This document shows, piece by piece, positions 25,629 through 34,345 of a stretch of 64,000 bases of DNA. Both the position numbers and the translations under genes were made by a program. The notes beneath the pieces were generated by a model that had not been told where the DNA came from, searched no databases, and was given only the letters and a program-made list of their open reading frames with translations. Numbering within the stretch: the stretch's first letter is position 1; each line of letters starts with the position of its first letter. Source of the stretch: Arthrobacter sp. UKPF54-2 (GTDB lineage: Bacteria; Actinomycetota; Actinomycetes; Actinomycetales; Micrococcaceae); NCBI RefSeq assembly GCF_007858535.1, contig NZ_CP040174.1, forward strand, positions 2,108,001 through 2,172,000. Reading direction: 5' to 3'.

Positions 25629-25678
25629 GTTCGCATCGAAGAGGTCAGGAGTTCGAATCTCCTTAGCTCCACAGTTTG
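25629..25678 (+). repeat. Right 50-bp direct repeat (tRNA-Ala 3'-end copy)
   Basis: This is identical to 12487-12536 and contains the anticodon loop, variable arm, T-arm and acceptor 3' strand of tRNA-Ala. It lacks the acceptor 5' strand, the D-arm and most of the 5' anticodon stem, so it is not a tRNA gene. It marks the right junction of the island. Confidence 0.92.
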
Positions 25679-25717
25679 TCAGGGTTTCGGGCGCCGCCGA
25701 GAGCCCGGGCGTAAGGC

Positions 25718-26584
25718 CTAATGTTGCTGGTGACGCGCCGCTGGCCTTTGATTGCCCAGCACGATGACGTCCAATGGCATGCGGTTGGCGCGGCGGAGGC
25801 GCCCCGCCAGCACGCTGCGCACCCCCCGTGTTATCAAGGCCACTTTGGTCAGATCCCGGAACTCCGCGGCGTGAGAGGTGACGAGGTCCAGGAGCGGCTG
25901 CGCGGCTTCGTCAGGACTCTGGCCCCAGAGTGCAACCACGATCTGCAGCCCACCAAGTCGCTGCTCGTACCCCGGCTGGGATGTGATGCGTCGCAGCAGG
26001 TCCGTCGTCACCAGGCCGGGGTTCATCCCGTGCACCCGGACGCCGGTGCCCCTGGTCTCCCGACGCAAGGTTTCGGTGAACTGGCGGACCCAACGCTTAC
26101 TGGAGGCGTACGCGTTCTGCAGCGCCACCGGCCCCCGGTCGCCCTGGCCGTACAGGTTGACGAGGTCCCCGTGGCCCTGGGCGAGAAACACTGGCAGCGC
26201 GACCCTGGACCCGTGGAAGGTGCCGAGGATGTTTGTGCGCAGAACCTGCGTGAAATCCTCGACCGGCGTGGACGCCGTCGGTCCGTAGACGCCCGAAACT
26301 CCGGCGTTGTTCACCCAGATATCGAGAGTCCCGTGGCAGAGGGCTTCGTCGCGAAGTGCCTCGACGCCGGCGAAGTCACCGGTGTCGCAGCGTCGTCCGA
26401 ACGCCGGGATCCCCTCCGCCCGCAACCGTTCGACGGCCGCCGCCACGTCGGCTCCGGACCGGGAGGAAACCACCACCGTCGCGCCTTGGCTGCCAAGGCG
26501 CCGCGCCATCGCGAAGCCCAGACCGCGGGTGGACCCGGTCACCACGGCAACGCGTCCGCGGAGGACGCCCCCATGTGATTCCAT
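25718..26584 (-). CDS. Classical-type SDR oxidoreductase lacking the usual catalytic Ser
   Basis: This 288-aa protein has a cofactor-binding TGSTRGLGFAMARRL motif, DIWVNNAGVSG, and YASSK as the active-site YxxxK. The Ser that normally lies about 13 residues before the Tyr is absent: the segment reads LYGQGDRGPVALQNAYASSK with no Ser upstream. The C-terminal ~60 residues are Arg/Ala-rich. It may have altered or lost dehydrogenase activity. GAGAGG lies just before the ATG. It is the first intact chromosomal gene to the right of the island. Confidence 0.88.
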   Translation of the reverse strand: MESHGGVLRGRVAVVTGSTRGLGFAMARRLGSQGATVVVSSRSGADVAAAVERLRAEGIPAFGRRCDTGDFAGVEALRDEALCHGTLDIWVNNAGVSGVYGPTASTPVEDFTQVLRTNILGTFHGSRVALPVFLAQGHGDLVNLYGQGDRGPVALQNAYASSKRWVRQFTETLRRETRGTGVRVHGMNPGLVTTDLLRRITSQPGYEQRLGGLQIVVALWGQSPDEAAQPLLDLVTSHAAEFRDLTKVALITRGVRSVLAGRLRRANRMPLDVIVLGNQRPAARHQQH

Positions 26585-26842
26585 GCCTCTCTCTTACGCT
26601 CTGCGGCGGAGGACGGCAAGACCCGTCGCGGCCGGACACGTGCCCCGCATTGATTCCGGCCGCCTAAGGCGGCGTGGTCGTCGCGACGTGCTTTCCGCAC
26701 CGCCGCCGGAGTTTTTCCCAAGGAATGCCACAGGAATTGCTTCCTGGACCGCTGCCGCACTTTGCATTAGGTAACGTTGCCGGCGGTTGGCTGTGCGGCA
26801 CCGTCCGCGAGCCTCAATGTAAGCACTCTGGAAGGACCACCC

Positions 26843-27460
26843 ATGGCAGGAATCTTCACCTGGCTCAGCGCCCTCGGCACCGCGGGCAAGGCGACCGTTG
26901 TCGCCGCCGTCGTAGTCACCGGCGGTGCGGGCGCCGCCATGGCTGCCACCGCCACCGAACTTATCTCCGACCCGGCCGCCACCGTCACTCCGGCCCCGTC
27001 GGCGACCGCCACCCCGGCCCCGGAGCCGACTGAGACCACCCCGGCACCGGAGCCGAGGGAGACCACTCCGGCCCCAGAGCCGACGGAGACTACGCCTGCC
27101 CCGGAGCCGGCCGAGACTACTCCGGCGCCTGGGCCGACCAAGACCATTCCGGCCCCGGAGCCCGCCGAGACCACTCCAGTTCCCGCTCCGGCCGAGGATG
27201 ACGAGGCAGACGACGCCGGCGATGACGATTCCGACGCCAAGGGCGAATCCTCGGAGCGCGGCAACAGCGCCTGGGCCCACGAGAACGCCGCTGCGCACCG
27301 CGCCGCCGGCCTCGCCAACGCCGCCGAGGACCGCAACGAGCACGCCGCCACCCCGGCCGTGCCCTCCTACGGCGCCAAAACCGCCAAGTCGGCACCCGCG
27401 CAGGCGCCCGCCGTCGCACCCAGGGCCGCACACGAGAAGTCAGGCAAATCCGGCAAGTAG
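26843..27460 (+). CDS. Low-complexity TPAPEP-repeat protein with hydrophobic N-terminus
   Basis: This 205-aa protein has a hydrophobic segment near residues 10-36 (GTAGKATVVAAVVVTGGAGAAMAA), possibly a signal anchor. About ten degenerate 8-10-residue repeats of the form PAPEPTETT follow. Then come an acidic run (EDDEADDAGDDDSDAKG), an Ala/His/Asn-rich part (NSAWAHENAAAHRAAGLANAAEDRNEHA) and a Lys/Ser tail. No family is recognised. Such Pro/Thr repeats suggest an extended, surface-exposed or wall-spanning linker. ATG 26843 has GAAGGA 6 nt upstream, and a strong terminator follows the stop. Confidence 0.75.
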   Translation: MAGIFTWLSALGTAGKATVVAAVVVTGGAGAAMAATATELISDPAATVTPAPSATATPAPEPTETTPAPEPRETTPAPEPTETTPAPEPAETTPAPGPTKTIPAPEPAETTPVPAPAEDDEADDAGDDDSDAKGESSERGNSAWAHENAAAHRAAGLANAAEDRNEHAATPAVPSYGAKTAKSAPAQAPAVAPRAAHEKSGKSGK

Positions 27461-27472
27461 TCCGCTGCCCGG

Positions 27473-27522
27473 AAAGCCCCGCACTGCACCGCCCCGCGAA
27501 ACGGCGCAGTGCGGGGCTTTTT
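27473..27522 (+). terminator. Rho-independent terminator after the TPAPEP-repeat gene
   Basis: A perfect 15-bp stem (AAAGCCCCGCACTGC at 27473-27487 with 27506-27520) encloses an 18-nt loop and continues into a T run. It starts 12 nt after the stop codon. Confidence 0.88.
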
Positions 27523-27661
27523 GCTGCTCCCGGCAGCCCATCGCGCCAACCCGAAGCGTCCCGCGGTCCGGCCGCTGCGCCGAACCGGATAGTCTGAAGG
27601 AAGGCTCCCGCAAGCCTCCAGGCCCGCCTGCCGGGCAAGATTCCTTGAGAGGACAGCATTA

Positions 27662-29254
27662 GTGAGCCTGATCCGGCTGCATGACGTCAGCGTCCGCTTC
27701 GACAACAACCAGGTCCTCCGTGAGGCCTTCTTCCGGCTCGAACCCGGGGACCGGGTGGGCCTGATCGGCAAGAACGGATCCGGCAAGACCACCATCCTGA
27801 AGCTGATCCTCGACCAGGTGGCCCCGGATACCGGCACGGTCAGCATCGAACTCGGGACCAGGGTGGGCTACTTCTCCCAGTTCTCCGAACTGAACGGCGA
27901 ATCGACCATCACCGAGGTCCTCGACGGGCTCTTCGCCGTGATCAAGGCCGTGGAAGCCGAACTGGCCGCCATCGACGCCGCCATCGCTGCGGACCCCGCC
28001 GCCGATGAGCTGGACCGGCTGATCGTGCGGCAGGCCGCACTCTTCGAGGACATGGACCGGCTGGACGGCTGGGATTACCCGCGCCGCATCGACACCGTGC
28101 TGACCACCCTGGGGTTCGACGACGCCCACCGCCACTGCGCGATCGATGCGCTCTCCGGTGGCTGGCGCAACCGGGCGGCGCTGGCAAAGATCTTGCTCGA
28201 GCGTCCGGACGTGTTGTTGCTCGACGAACCCACTAACTTCCTCGACGTCGCCGGCGTCGAATGGCTGGAGAACTGGTTCCGCGACTTCAAGGGAGCGGCC
28301 GTGATCGTCTCGCACGACCGGACGTTCCTGGGCGCCGTCGTCACCCGGATCATCGAGGTGGAGAACTACCACCTGCACGAATACCCCGGAAACTTCGGCG
28401 AATACGTCATCCAGAAACAGTTCCGGCTCAAGACCCTTGAGCAGCAGTTCGTGCACGAATCCGAACTGCTCGCGTTTGAAGCCGAAGGGATCGCCGACCG
28501 CCGCGAAGCCGCCAAGGCCGCCGGCCGCGGGCTGGGCAACCAGCTGGCCAAAATCAAGAAGTCCCGCACACCCCGTCCCGTGGACCAGATCGTCACTGAG
28601 ATCTACGGCGGCCTGCACGTCAAGGACGTCCTCTGCCGGGTGCAGGGGCTGGGCAAGGCCTACGGCGACAAGCTCCTGTTCGAGGACCTGAGCTTCGAAA
28701 TCCGCAAGGGCAACCGGATCGCGGTACTCGGCGCCAACGGCAGCGGCAAATCCACCCTGCTGAAGGTCCTGACCGGCGAGGAGCAGGCCGACACCGGCGA
28801 GGTGGCCTGGGCCAAGGGCCCCGGGTTCGTGTCCTACAACCGGATGCTGGAAGAGCTCGACGACGGCGATACCGTCTCGCACGCGGTCAACGCCCTGCCG
28901 GACAGCCTGGCGTTCAGCGCCACGAAGAAGTCCGTCAACCGCTTCCTGGCGATGTTCCAGTTCTCCGAAGCGGACCTCAAGCAGAAGATCGGCAACCTCT
29001 CCGGCGGCCAGAAGGCGCGCGTGGCCATGGCGCAGTGCCTGCTCTCCGGCGCCTCGGTGCTGCTGCTCGATGAACCCACCAACCACCTGGACCTCTCCAG
29101 CACCCAGGTGATGGAGCGGGCGCTGCTGCATTTCCCCGGCGCGGTCGTGGTGGTCAGCCATGACCGGTTCTTTACCGAGAAGATTGCCACCCGCCAGCTC
29201 ATCTTCGGCGCGGCCGGCGCCGGCCCCGGAGAGGTCGGGCAGCGGGCCGCCTAG
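27662..29254 (+). CDS. ABC-F family ATPase
   Basis: This 530-aa protein has two ABC domains without membrane segments. Domain 1 has GLIGKNGSGKTT, LSGGWRNRAALAKILLE and LLLDEPTNFLD. Domain 2 has AVLGANGSGKST, LSGGQKARVAMAQCLL and LLLDEPTNHLD. The linker between them (residues ~245-320) is charged and contains GNQLAKIKKSRTPRP. ABC-F proteins act on ribosomes (translation factors or antibiotic protection); which type this is cannot be told. GTG 27662 has AGAGGA upstream. A -10-like TAGTCT at ~27590 would give a leader of about 60 nt. Confidence 0.95.
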   Translation: MSLIRLHDVSVRFDNNQVLREAFFRLEPGDRVGLIGKNGSGKTTILKLILDQVAPDTGTVSIELGTRVGYFSQFSELNGESTITEVLDGLFAVIKAVEAELAAIDAAIAADPAADELDRLIVRQAALFEDMDRLDGWDYPRRIDTVLTTLGFDDAHRHCAIDALSGGWRNRAALAKILLERPDVLLLDEPTNFLDVAGVEWLENWFRDFKGAAVIVSHDRTFLGAVVTRIIEVENYHLHEYPGNFGEYVIQKQFRLKTLEQQFVHESELLAFEAEGIADRREAAKAAGRGLGNQLAKIKKSRTPRPVDQIVTEIYGGLHVKDVLCRVQGLGKAYGDKLLFEDLSFEIRKGNRIAVLGANGSGKSTLLKVLTGEEQADTGEVAWAKGPGFVSYNRMLEELDDGDTVSHAVNALPDSLAFSATKKSVNRFLAMFQFSEADLKQKIGNLSGGQKARVAMAQCLLSGASVLLLDEPTNHLDLSSTQVMERALLHFPGAVVVVSHDRFFTEKIATRQLIFGAAGAGPGEVGQRAA

Positions 29255-29284
29255 GCCCGCGGGATAACGCGGGATAATAGGACC

Positions 29285-29614
29285 ATGGCCGAACAGTCGC
29301 GCGAACACGAGCCCGACCCGTGGGAGGAATTCGACCGGCTGACACCGGCCGCGCAGGACCGCGTGGGCGGCTACCCGGGCGGGGAACCGCTGGGCTTCGG
29401 TTTTCGTACTGGCGTGCGCAGCGCCCGTGTGGCTTTCGGCTTCGCCGTCTACGCCCTCGTCCTCGGCAGCGTGCTGGTCGCGCTCGGGGCGATCTACTTC
29501 ATCGGCCACGCGCAGTGGCTCTGGCTCGGACTGATGGGCTTGATCGAGGCTGGCTTCGTGCTGGCTTTCCTCCGCCTCGTGGCGCTGGCGCGCAACCGCC
29601 GCGGGGCGCGCTGA
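29285..29614 (+). CDS. Small uncharacterised membrane protein
   Basis: This 109-aa protein has a charged N-terminus (SREHEPDPWEEFDRLTPAAQDR). Two membrane helices follow, near residues 49-71 (VAFGFAVYALVLGSVLVALGAIYF) and 76-97, and a basic end (ARNRRGAR). Family is not recognised. GATAAT lies exactly 6 nt before the ATG, so the mRNA is probably leaderless. It is convergent with the UbiB-type kinase gene. Confidence 0.75.
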   Translation: MAEQSREHEPDPWEEFDRLTPAAQDRVGGYPGGEPLGFGFRTGVRSARVAFGFAVYALVLGSVLVALGAIYFIGHAQWLWLGLMGLIEAGFVLAFLRLVALARNRRGAR

Positions 29615-29690
29615 TCCCTCCGCTGCCCCGGCCGGGGGCCCGGGCTACCGCCCGCCGCCGCCGTCGAGCGCCCGGACCGCGTGCCCCCGC

Positions 29691-31355
29691 TTACCCCCGC
29701 CGCCGGTGCCGGGAGGTGACGGCCAGGTAGCCGCCGAGGGCGCCCACCCCGCCGAGGCCCGCAGTGACGAGGGCTTTCGGCCATCCCCGCCAGCGCTCCG
29801 GCTGGACGGACACGAGTTCCCCCACGGCGCCGATCAGGGCCGCGGTGATCAGTCCGGCCACAATCCGGTTGCCGGTCCGTTCAGCCTTGTCCAGCAGCCG
29901 GTCCAGCTCGTCCGCCCGGAAGTGGACGTCCAGGCCGCCACGTTCGAGCACCTCCAGCAGCCGGCGCGCCATCTCCGGCGCCTCCGTGCCGAATTGCAGC
30001 GCCTCCCAGCCGAGCTTCTTCAACCGAGAGGCCAACGCGTCGGGGGACAGCGAGCCGAGGAGGATCCTGCGCGTGAACGGTGCCAGCTGAGCGGTTAGCT
30101 CGAACCCCGGATCGAGCTGCTTGCCAAGCCCGTCCGCCATGATCAGCATCTTCACCAGCAGGGCGGTCTCGCGCGGCAGCCGGAGCCGGTGCGCGCGCAG
30201 CAGCGCCGCCAGTTCGGTCAGCACTGGGACGATCGGCACCTGCGCCAGCGGCCGGCCGGCGTAGCGGCCCACGAGGCGGCCCAACGACGCTTGCAGGCCG
30301 CTCGCGTCGGCGGCCTCCGTCGCCCCGCAGAGCTGCACCATGGCGGTGGTGAGGCGTCCGGCGTCCTGCTCGACGACGGCCAGCAGCACCCGGACCAGGT
30401 TCCAGCGTGCCGTGTCGCTGATCTGGCCCACCATGCCGAAGTCGATGATGCCGAGGCGTCCGTCGGCTTCCACAAAGAAGTTCCCGGGGTGGGGGTCGGC
30501 GTGGAAGAAGCCGTCCTCGAACACCATCTTGAGCAGGATGTTGCAGGCCGCGACGGCGAGGCCGCCGGGGTCGATCCCCGCCGCGCGCAGGGCCTCGACG
30601 TCGTTGATCTTGATGCCGCGGACACGCTCGAGGGTCAGCACACGGGAGGTGGTGGTGTCCCAGAAGACGCGGGGGATATGGACGCGGCTGTCGCCGGCGA
30701 AGTTTTCGGCGAACTGCTCCGCGTTCCGGGCCTCCTGCAGATAGTCCAGCTCCGCCCGCATGGTCTGGGAAAACTCGTCCACCAGCGCGGAAACGTGGAA
30801 GCCGGCGATCGTCCCCGACGCCTGTTCGGCCCGTTTGGCGAGCTCGGCCATGATCTCCAGGTCCTCGCTGACCTGTTCCACGACGCCGGGGCGCCGGACC
30901 TTGACGACGACGTCGTCGCTGCCGCCGCCGGGCGCTTCAACCGTTGACTCGTGCACCTGGCCGATGGAGCCGGTGGCGAGCGGAACGTCCTGCAGGGCCG
31001 CCAGTAGCCGGTCCGCGCGGGGCCCGAGCTCCTCGGCGAGGACCTCGCGGATTTGCCCGGCGGGCACTGGCGGGGAGGCGTCCTGGAGCTTGGCCAGTTC
31101 GGCGGCGTATTCCGGCGGGAGCACATCCGTGCGGGTGGAGACGATCTGGCCGAACTTGATGTAGACCGCGCCCAGGTCCTCCAGCGTCAGCCGCACCCGG
31201 GCCGGCAGCGGCACTCCGGCGGTACCGGCCCGCAGCCGTGCGGGGCGGCCGGGCACGTGCAGCCGGTCCAGGCCCAGCTGGCCCAGCGCGAAGCCCAGCC
31301 CGTGCCTGCTCAAGGTCTCCACGATGTGCCGGAACCGGTCCCGCCGCGCGCTCAT
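29691..31355 (-). CDS. ABC1/UbiB (AarF) family atypical kinase
   Basis: This 554-aa protein has the N-terminal KxGQ motif of the family in AVYIKFGQIVSTRTDVLPPEY, the Ala-rich nucleotide loop at ATGSIGQVHEST, the catalytic loop FFHADPHPGNFFVEADG and the metal-binding LGIIDFGMVG. The C-terminus has two membrane helices (near 505-520 and 530-548). The UbiB family is linked to isoprenoid-quinone biosynthesis or lipid homeostasis. The ATG is preceded by TAGTCT at 6 nt on the complement, suggesting leaderless expression. Confidence 0.95.
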   Translation of the reverse strand: MSARRDRFRHIVETLSRHGLGFALGQLGLDRLHVPGRPARLRAGTAGVPLPARVRLTLEDLGAVYIKFGQIVSTRTDVLPPEYAAELAKLQDASPPVPAGQIREVLAEELGPRADRLLAALQDVPLATGSIGQVHESTVEAPGGGSDDVVVKVRRPGVVEQVSEDLEIMAELAKRAEQASGTIAGFHVSALVDEFSQTMRAELDYLQEARNAEQFAENFAGDSRVHIPRVFWDTTTSRVLTLERVRGIKINDVEALRAAGIDPGGLAVAACNILLKMVFEDGFFHADPHPGNFFVEADGRLGIIDFGMVGQISDTARWNLVRVLLAVVEQDAGRLTTAMVQLCGATEAADASGLQASLGRLVGRYAGRPLAQVPIVPVLTELAALLRAHRLRLPRETALLVKMLIMADGLGKQLDPGFELTAQLAPFTRRILLGSLSPDALASRLKKLGWEALQFGTEAPEMARRLLEVLERGGLDVHFRADELDRLLDKAERTGNRIVAGLITAALIGAVGELVSVQPERWRGWPKALVTAGLGGVGALGGYLAVTSRHRRRG

Positions 31356-31386
31356 GACGCCAGACTACACGGGGCGCCGGGACCTG

Positions 31387-32382
31387 CTAGAGCCAGCCCT
31401 TGCGCTTGAAAATGCCGTACATCAGGGCCGCGGTGGCCGCCATCAGGCCGATCGCCATCGGGTAGCCGTAGGTCCACTGCAGCTCCGGCATCCGCTCGAA
31501 GTTCATGCCGTACACACCGGCCACAAAGGACGGGGCGAAGAAGATCGCCGCCCAGGACGAGATCTTCTTGACCTGCTCGTTCTGTTCGGCGCTGGCCTCG
31601 TTCTGGCGGTTGGCGGTCAGGGTGCCGTCGAGGGTGAGCGCGTTCTGCAGTAGGTCCCGGAACGAATCGGCGCGCGAGATCAGCCGTTCCACGTGGTCCT
31701 CGACGTCGCGCAGGCTGTGCTGCAGCTCGGTGTCCACCTGGTACTTCTCGAACCCCCGGCGGAGCTGCTGCATCATGGCCGGCAGCGGGTGGATCGCCCG
31801 CTGGAAATGGATGACCTCGCGCGCGAGCTCGTAGATGCGCCGGGACACCAGCGGGTCGCCGCTGAACAGCTGGTCTTCAATTTCGTCGATGTCGTTCTCC
31901 AGCCCGGCCACCACCGGACCGTAGTCATCGACCACCTGGTCCATCAGCGCGTAGAGCACGGCTTCGGGGCCGTGGCAAAGAAGGTCCGGGCGGTGCTCCA
32001 GCCGGCGCCGGACCAGGCCGACGACGGCTGTCTCGGCGTGCCGGACCGTCACCACGAAGTTCCGGCCGGTAAAGACATGCAGCTCACCGAACTCGACGGT
32101 CTCCGTCTCGTCCAGGTACCGGGCCGGGCGCAGCACGGTGAACAGATTGTCGTCGTAGCGTTCCAGCTTGGGGCGCTGGTGCGCGGAGATCGCGTCTTCC
32201 ACCGCCAGCCCGTGCAGGCCGAATTCCGCCGCGACGGCGGCCATTTCCTCTTCGGTCGGGCGGTACAGGCCGATCCAGGCCATGCCGCCATGTTCGGTCA
32301 GGGTCTCGACGGTCTGTTCCAGGCTGCTCGGCTCGGCGCGGCGCACACCGTCGACGTAGACGGCGTTGTCAATGATAGTCAC
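31387..32382 (-). CDS. corA: CorA-family Mg2+/Co2+ channel
   Basis: This 331-aa protein has a large cytoplasmic N-domain (to ~residue 265) with long helices. Two C-terminal membrane segments flank the selectivity motif YGMNFERMPE; the final helix is MAIGLMAATAALMYGIF with a Lys-rich end. It forms a pentameric divalent-cation channel. GTG 32382 is supported by GATAAT 6 nt upstream on the complement. Transport specificity between Mg, Co and Ni is not visible from sequence. Confidence 0.95.
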   Translation of the reverse strand: MTIIDNAVYVDGVRRAEPSSLEQTVETLTEHGGMAWIGLYRPTEEEMAAVAAEFGLHGLAVEDAISAHQRPKLERYDDNLFTVLRPARYLDETETVEFGELHVFTGRNFVVTVRHAETAVVGLVRRRLEHRPDLLCHGPEAVLYALMDQVVDDYGPVVAGLENDIDEIEDQLFSGDPLVSRRIYELAREVIHFQRAIHPLPAMMQQLRRGFEKYQVDTELQHSLRDVEDHVERLISRADSFRDLLQNALTLDGTLTANRQNEASAEQNEQVKKISSWAAIFFAPSFVAGVYGMNFERMPELQWTYGYPMAIGLMAATAALMYGIFKRKGWL

Positions 32383-32400
32383 CGGCTCATTATCCAGTCT

Positions 32401-32928
32401 CTAGCCGGGTTCCGCGGCACCGGCCCGGCGCGACGCGGACCGCCCGGGCGCCAGTGCACTGCCCTGGGCCAGCCGGCTGATCAGCGGCTCCGTGCGGTAC
32501 GGAATATGGGTGTGCAGGGCGAGCACGGTTTCGGTCCGGATCACGCCTTTGATCCGTAGGATGGACCGCAGCGCGGACTGAAGATTGTGGGTGTCGGTGG
32601 CGACCACGCGGCACCAGACGTCGCCGCGGCCGGAGATTTCGTGGACCTCGAGGACCTGGGGGATCAGGCGCAGGGCGCCCACCACGCCGTCGAGCTCGCG
32701 GTGGTTCACCTCGATCGTGACGAAGGCGACGACGTCGTAGCCCACCGCCTCCAGGTCGATTTCCCGGCCGCCGTCGTGCAGCAGGCCCGAGCGCAACATC
32801 CGGCGCACCCGCGACTGGGCCGTGTTCCGGGCGATGCCCAGGACGTCGCTGAGTTCGCCGATCTGGATCCGCGGATCCTTGATCAGTTCGAGCAGAATCT
32901 TCAGGTCGGTGGGGTCCAGGCTGTTCAT
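32401..32928 (-). CDS. Lrp/AsnC-family transcriptional regulator
   Basis: This 175-aa protein starts with LDPTDLKILLELIKDPRIQIGELSDVLGIARNTAQSRVRRM, a winged helix-turn-helix. A ligand-binding RAM domain follows (VLEVHEISGRGDVWCRVVATD) and an Arg/Ala tail. ATG 32928 has CGGAG 7 nt before it; ATG 32946 is also possible. It is divergent from the MFS transporter gene at 33104 and may control it, as such pairs often do. Confidence 0.93.
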   Translation of the reverse strand: MNSLDPTDLKILLELIKDPRIQIGELSDVLGIARNTAQSRVRRMLRSGLLHDGGREIDLEAVGYDVVAFVTIEVNHRELDGVVGALRLIPQVLEVHEISGRGDVWCRVVATDTHNLQSALRSILRIKGVIRTETVLALHTHIPYRTEPLISRLAQGSALAPGRSASRRAGAAEPG

Positions 32929-33103
32929 ATCGTCACTCCGGTTCATGCTGGCAGGCCACGGTTGATGGTTTTGCTCAATTTTGGCACAGAACTTGGCCTG
33001 AAAGGTCACCCGTGCCGCATTCTGGAGGTATCAAACTTCACCGGGCCGGCGCTTCCCCGCAGGGAGCGTATGCGGCCCGCTTCAATGCAGCAGGGGCACC
33101 GCC

Positions 33104-34345
33104 ATGACCGTCTTCAGCGAACTTCGCATGCGCCCGGCCACGGCAGAACGCTGGGGCTGGGACGCCTCCGTCACCGCGCGCCTGGTGATGGCCGGCGTCG
33201 TGATTTTCACACTGCTGGTCGGCGCCAACCTCGCGACCCCGCTGTATCCGCTGCTGCAGGCCAAGCTCGGCATCACGGCCCTGGACGTTACGGTCGCGTT
33301 CTCCGCCTACGTGCTGGCGCTCGTGGCCACGCTGATCCTCGCCGGGCACTGGTCGGACCACATCGGCCGGCGCGCCGCGCTGCTGGTGGCCGTCCTGGTG
33401 GGCCTCGCCGGCGGCTTCGTCTTCGCCAACGCGGACAGCCTGCTGGCGCTGTGTGCGGGCCGGGCGCTGCAGGGGGCCGCCGTGGCGCTGGCCACCGGCG
33501 CCAGTTCCGCCGCCCTGCGCGAGCTGCTGCCCAGCCGGCCCGAGTGGGCCTCAAGGTTCACGCTGCTGGCCTCCGCCGGCGGCGTGGCGGCCGGGCCGGC
33601 GATCGGCGGAATGCTCTCCGTCCTCCCCGGGCCCACGTCCACGCCGTACCTCCTGCACTCCGTTGTCCTGCTGGCGCTGCTGGTGCCGCTCTACCTGCTC
33701 AAGGCCCGGCCCGCCATCACCTCTGTCGCCGGCCCGCAGCCGCTGAAGGTCCTCGCACCCCGCCGCCCCTCCGTCTCCAGCGAGGCCCGCGGCGCGTTCT
33801 GGCTCGCCTCGGCCGTCGGGTTCCTCAGCTTCGCGGTCTTCGGCTTCTGCCTCTCACTGGCGCCGGGCTACTTCGCGCAGATCGTCCACGCGGACTCCCG
33901 ACCCCTGATCGGGCTCCTCGCGGGGCTGACCCTGGCAGCCTCGGCGCTGAGCCAGCTGCTCGCCGTGCGTGGCCGCTTCGTGGTGCCCGCCGGGCTGACC
34001 CTGCTGGCCGTCTCCGTGCTGCTGATCGCTGCGGCCGCGGCAATCAGCAGCCCATGGCTGCTGATCGCGGCCAGCATTACCGCAGGCCTCGGCCAGGGCG
34101 TCTCCTTCCGCACCGTTTTCAACGATGTGGCCGGGAAAGTGGAGGCATCCCGCCACGCCCAGATCATCAGCACCGTCTACGTGATCACCTACCTCGGCAG
34201 CGCCTTCCCGGTGATCGGGCTCGGTCTGGCCGCCGGCGTCTTCGGCCTGCAGGCCGCCGTGGCAGGCTTCGTCGGGCTCTGCGCTGTGTTTGCCGTTGCC
34301 CTAGCGGCGCTCACGCTGCGGAATGCCCTGCGTGCGCAGGCCTGA
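33104..34345 (+). CDS. MFS transporter (drug/metabolite exporter-like)
   Basis: This 413-aa protein has about 12 hydrophobic helices. The first half contains LAGHWSDHIGRRAALLVAVLVGL, the classic loop 2-3 MFS motif (G-x-x-S-D-x-x-G-R-R), and ALQGAAVALATGASSAAL. The second half starts at SEARGAFWLASAVGFLSF. It is divergent from the AsnC-type regulator. The substrate is unknown. A repeat cluster lies directly downstream. Confidence 0.93.
   Translation: MTVFSELRMRPATAERWGWDASVTARLVMAGVVIFTLLVGANLATPLYPLLQAKLGITALDVTVAFSAYVLALVATLILAGHWSDHIGRRAALLVAVLVGLAGGFVFANADSLLALCAGRALQGAAVALATGASSAALRELLPSRPEWASRFTLLASAGGVAAGPAIGGMLSVLPGPTSTPYLLHSVVLLALLVPLYLLKARPAITSVAGPQPLKVLAPRRPSVSSEARGAFWLASAVGFLSFAVFGFCLSLAPGYFAQIVHADSRPLIGLLAGLTLAASALSQLLAVRGRFVVPAGLTLLAVSVLLIAAAAAISSPWLLIAASITAGLGQGVSFRTVFNDVAGKVEASRHAQIISTVYVITYLGSAFPVIGLGLAAGVFGLQAAVAGFVGLCAVFAVALAALTLRNALRAQA

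Larger units (their letters stand above)
12487..25678. mobile_element. 13.1-kb genomic island in tRNA-Ala carrying copper/metal-resistance cargo
   Basis: Perfect 50-bp direct repeats bound the region (12487-12536 and 25629-25678, offset 13142 bp). The cargo is of one kind: DUF305 lipoprotein, DUF6153, copper chaperone, P1B ATPase, copper-box promoters, plus a stress protein and an ABC exporter. Flanking genes are ordinary chromosomal genes. No integrase, excisionase, transposase or conjugation gene is visible, so the island is either mobilised in trans or has lost its own recombinase. The right end carries a decayed ligase gene. Confidence 0.85.

Noticed and set aside
25629..25678. Second tRNA-Ala gene
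   Set aside because: Only the 3' half of the cloverleaf is present; the acceptor 5' strand, D-arm and most of the 5' anticodon stem are missing. It is an att copy.
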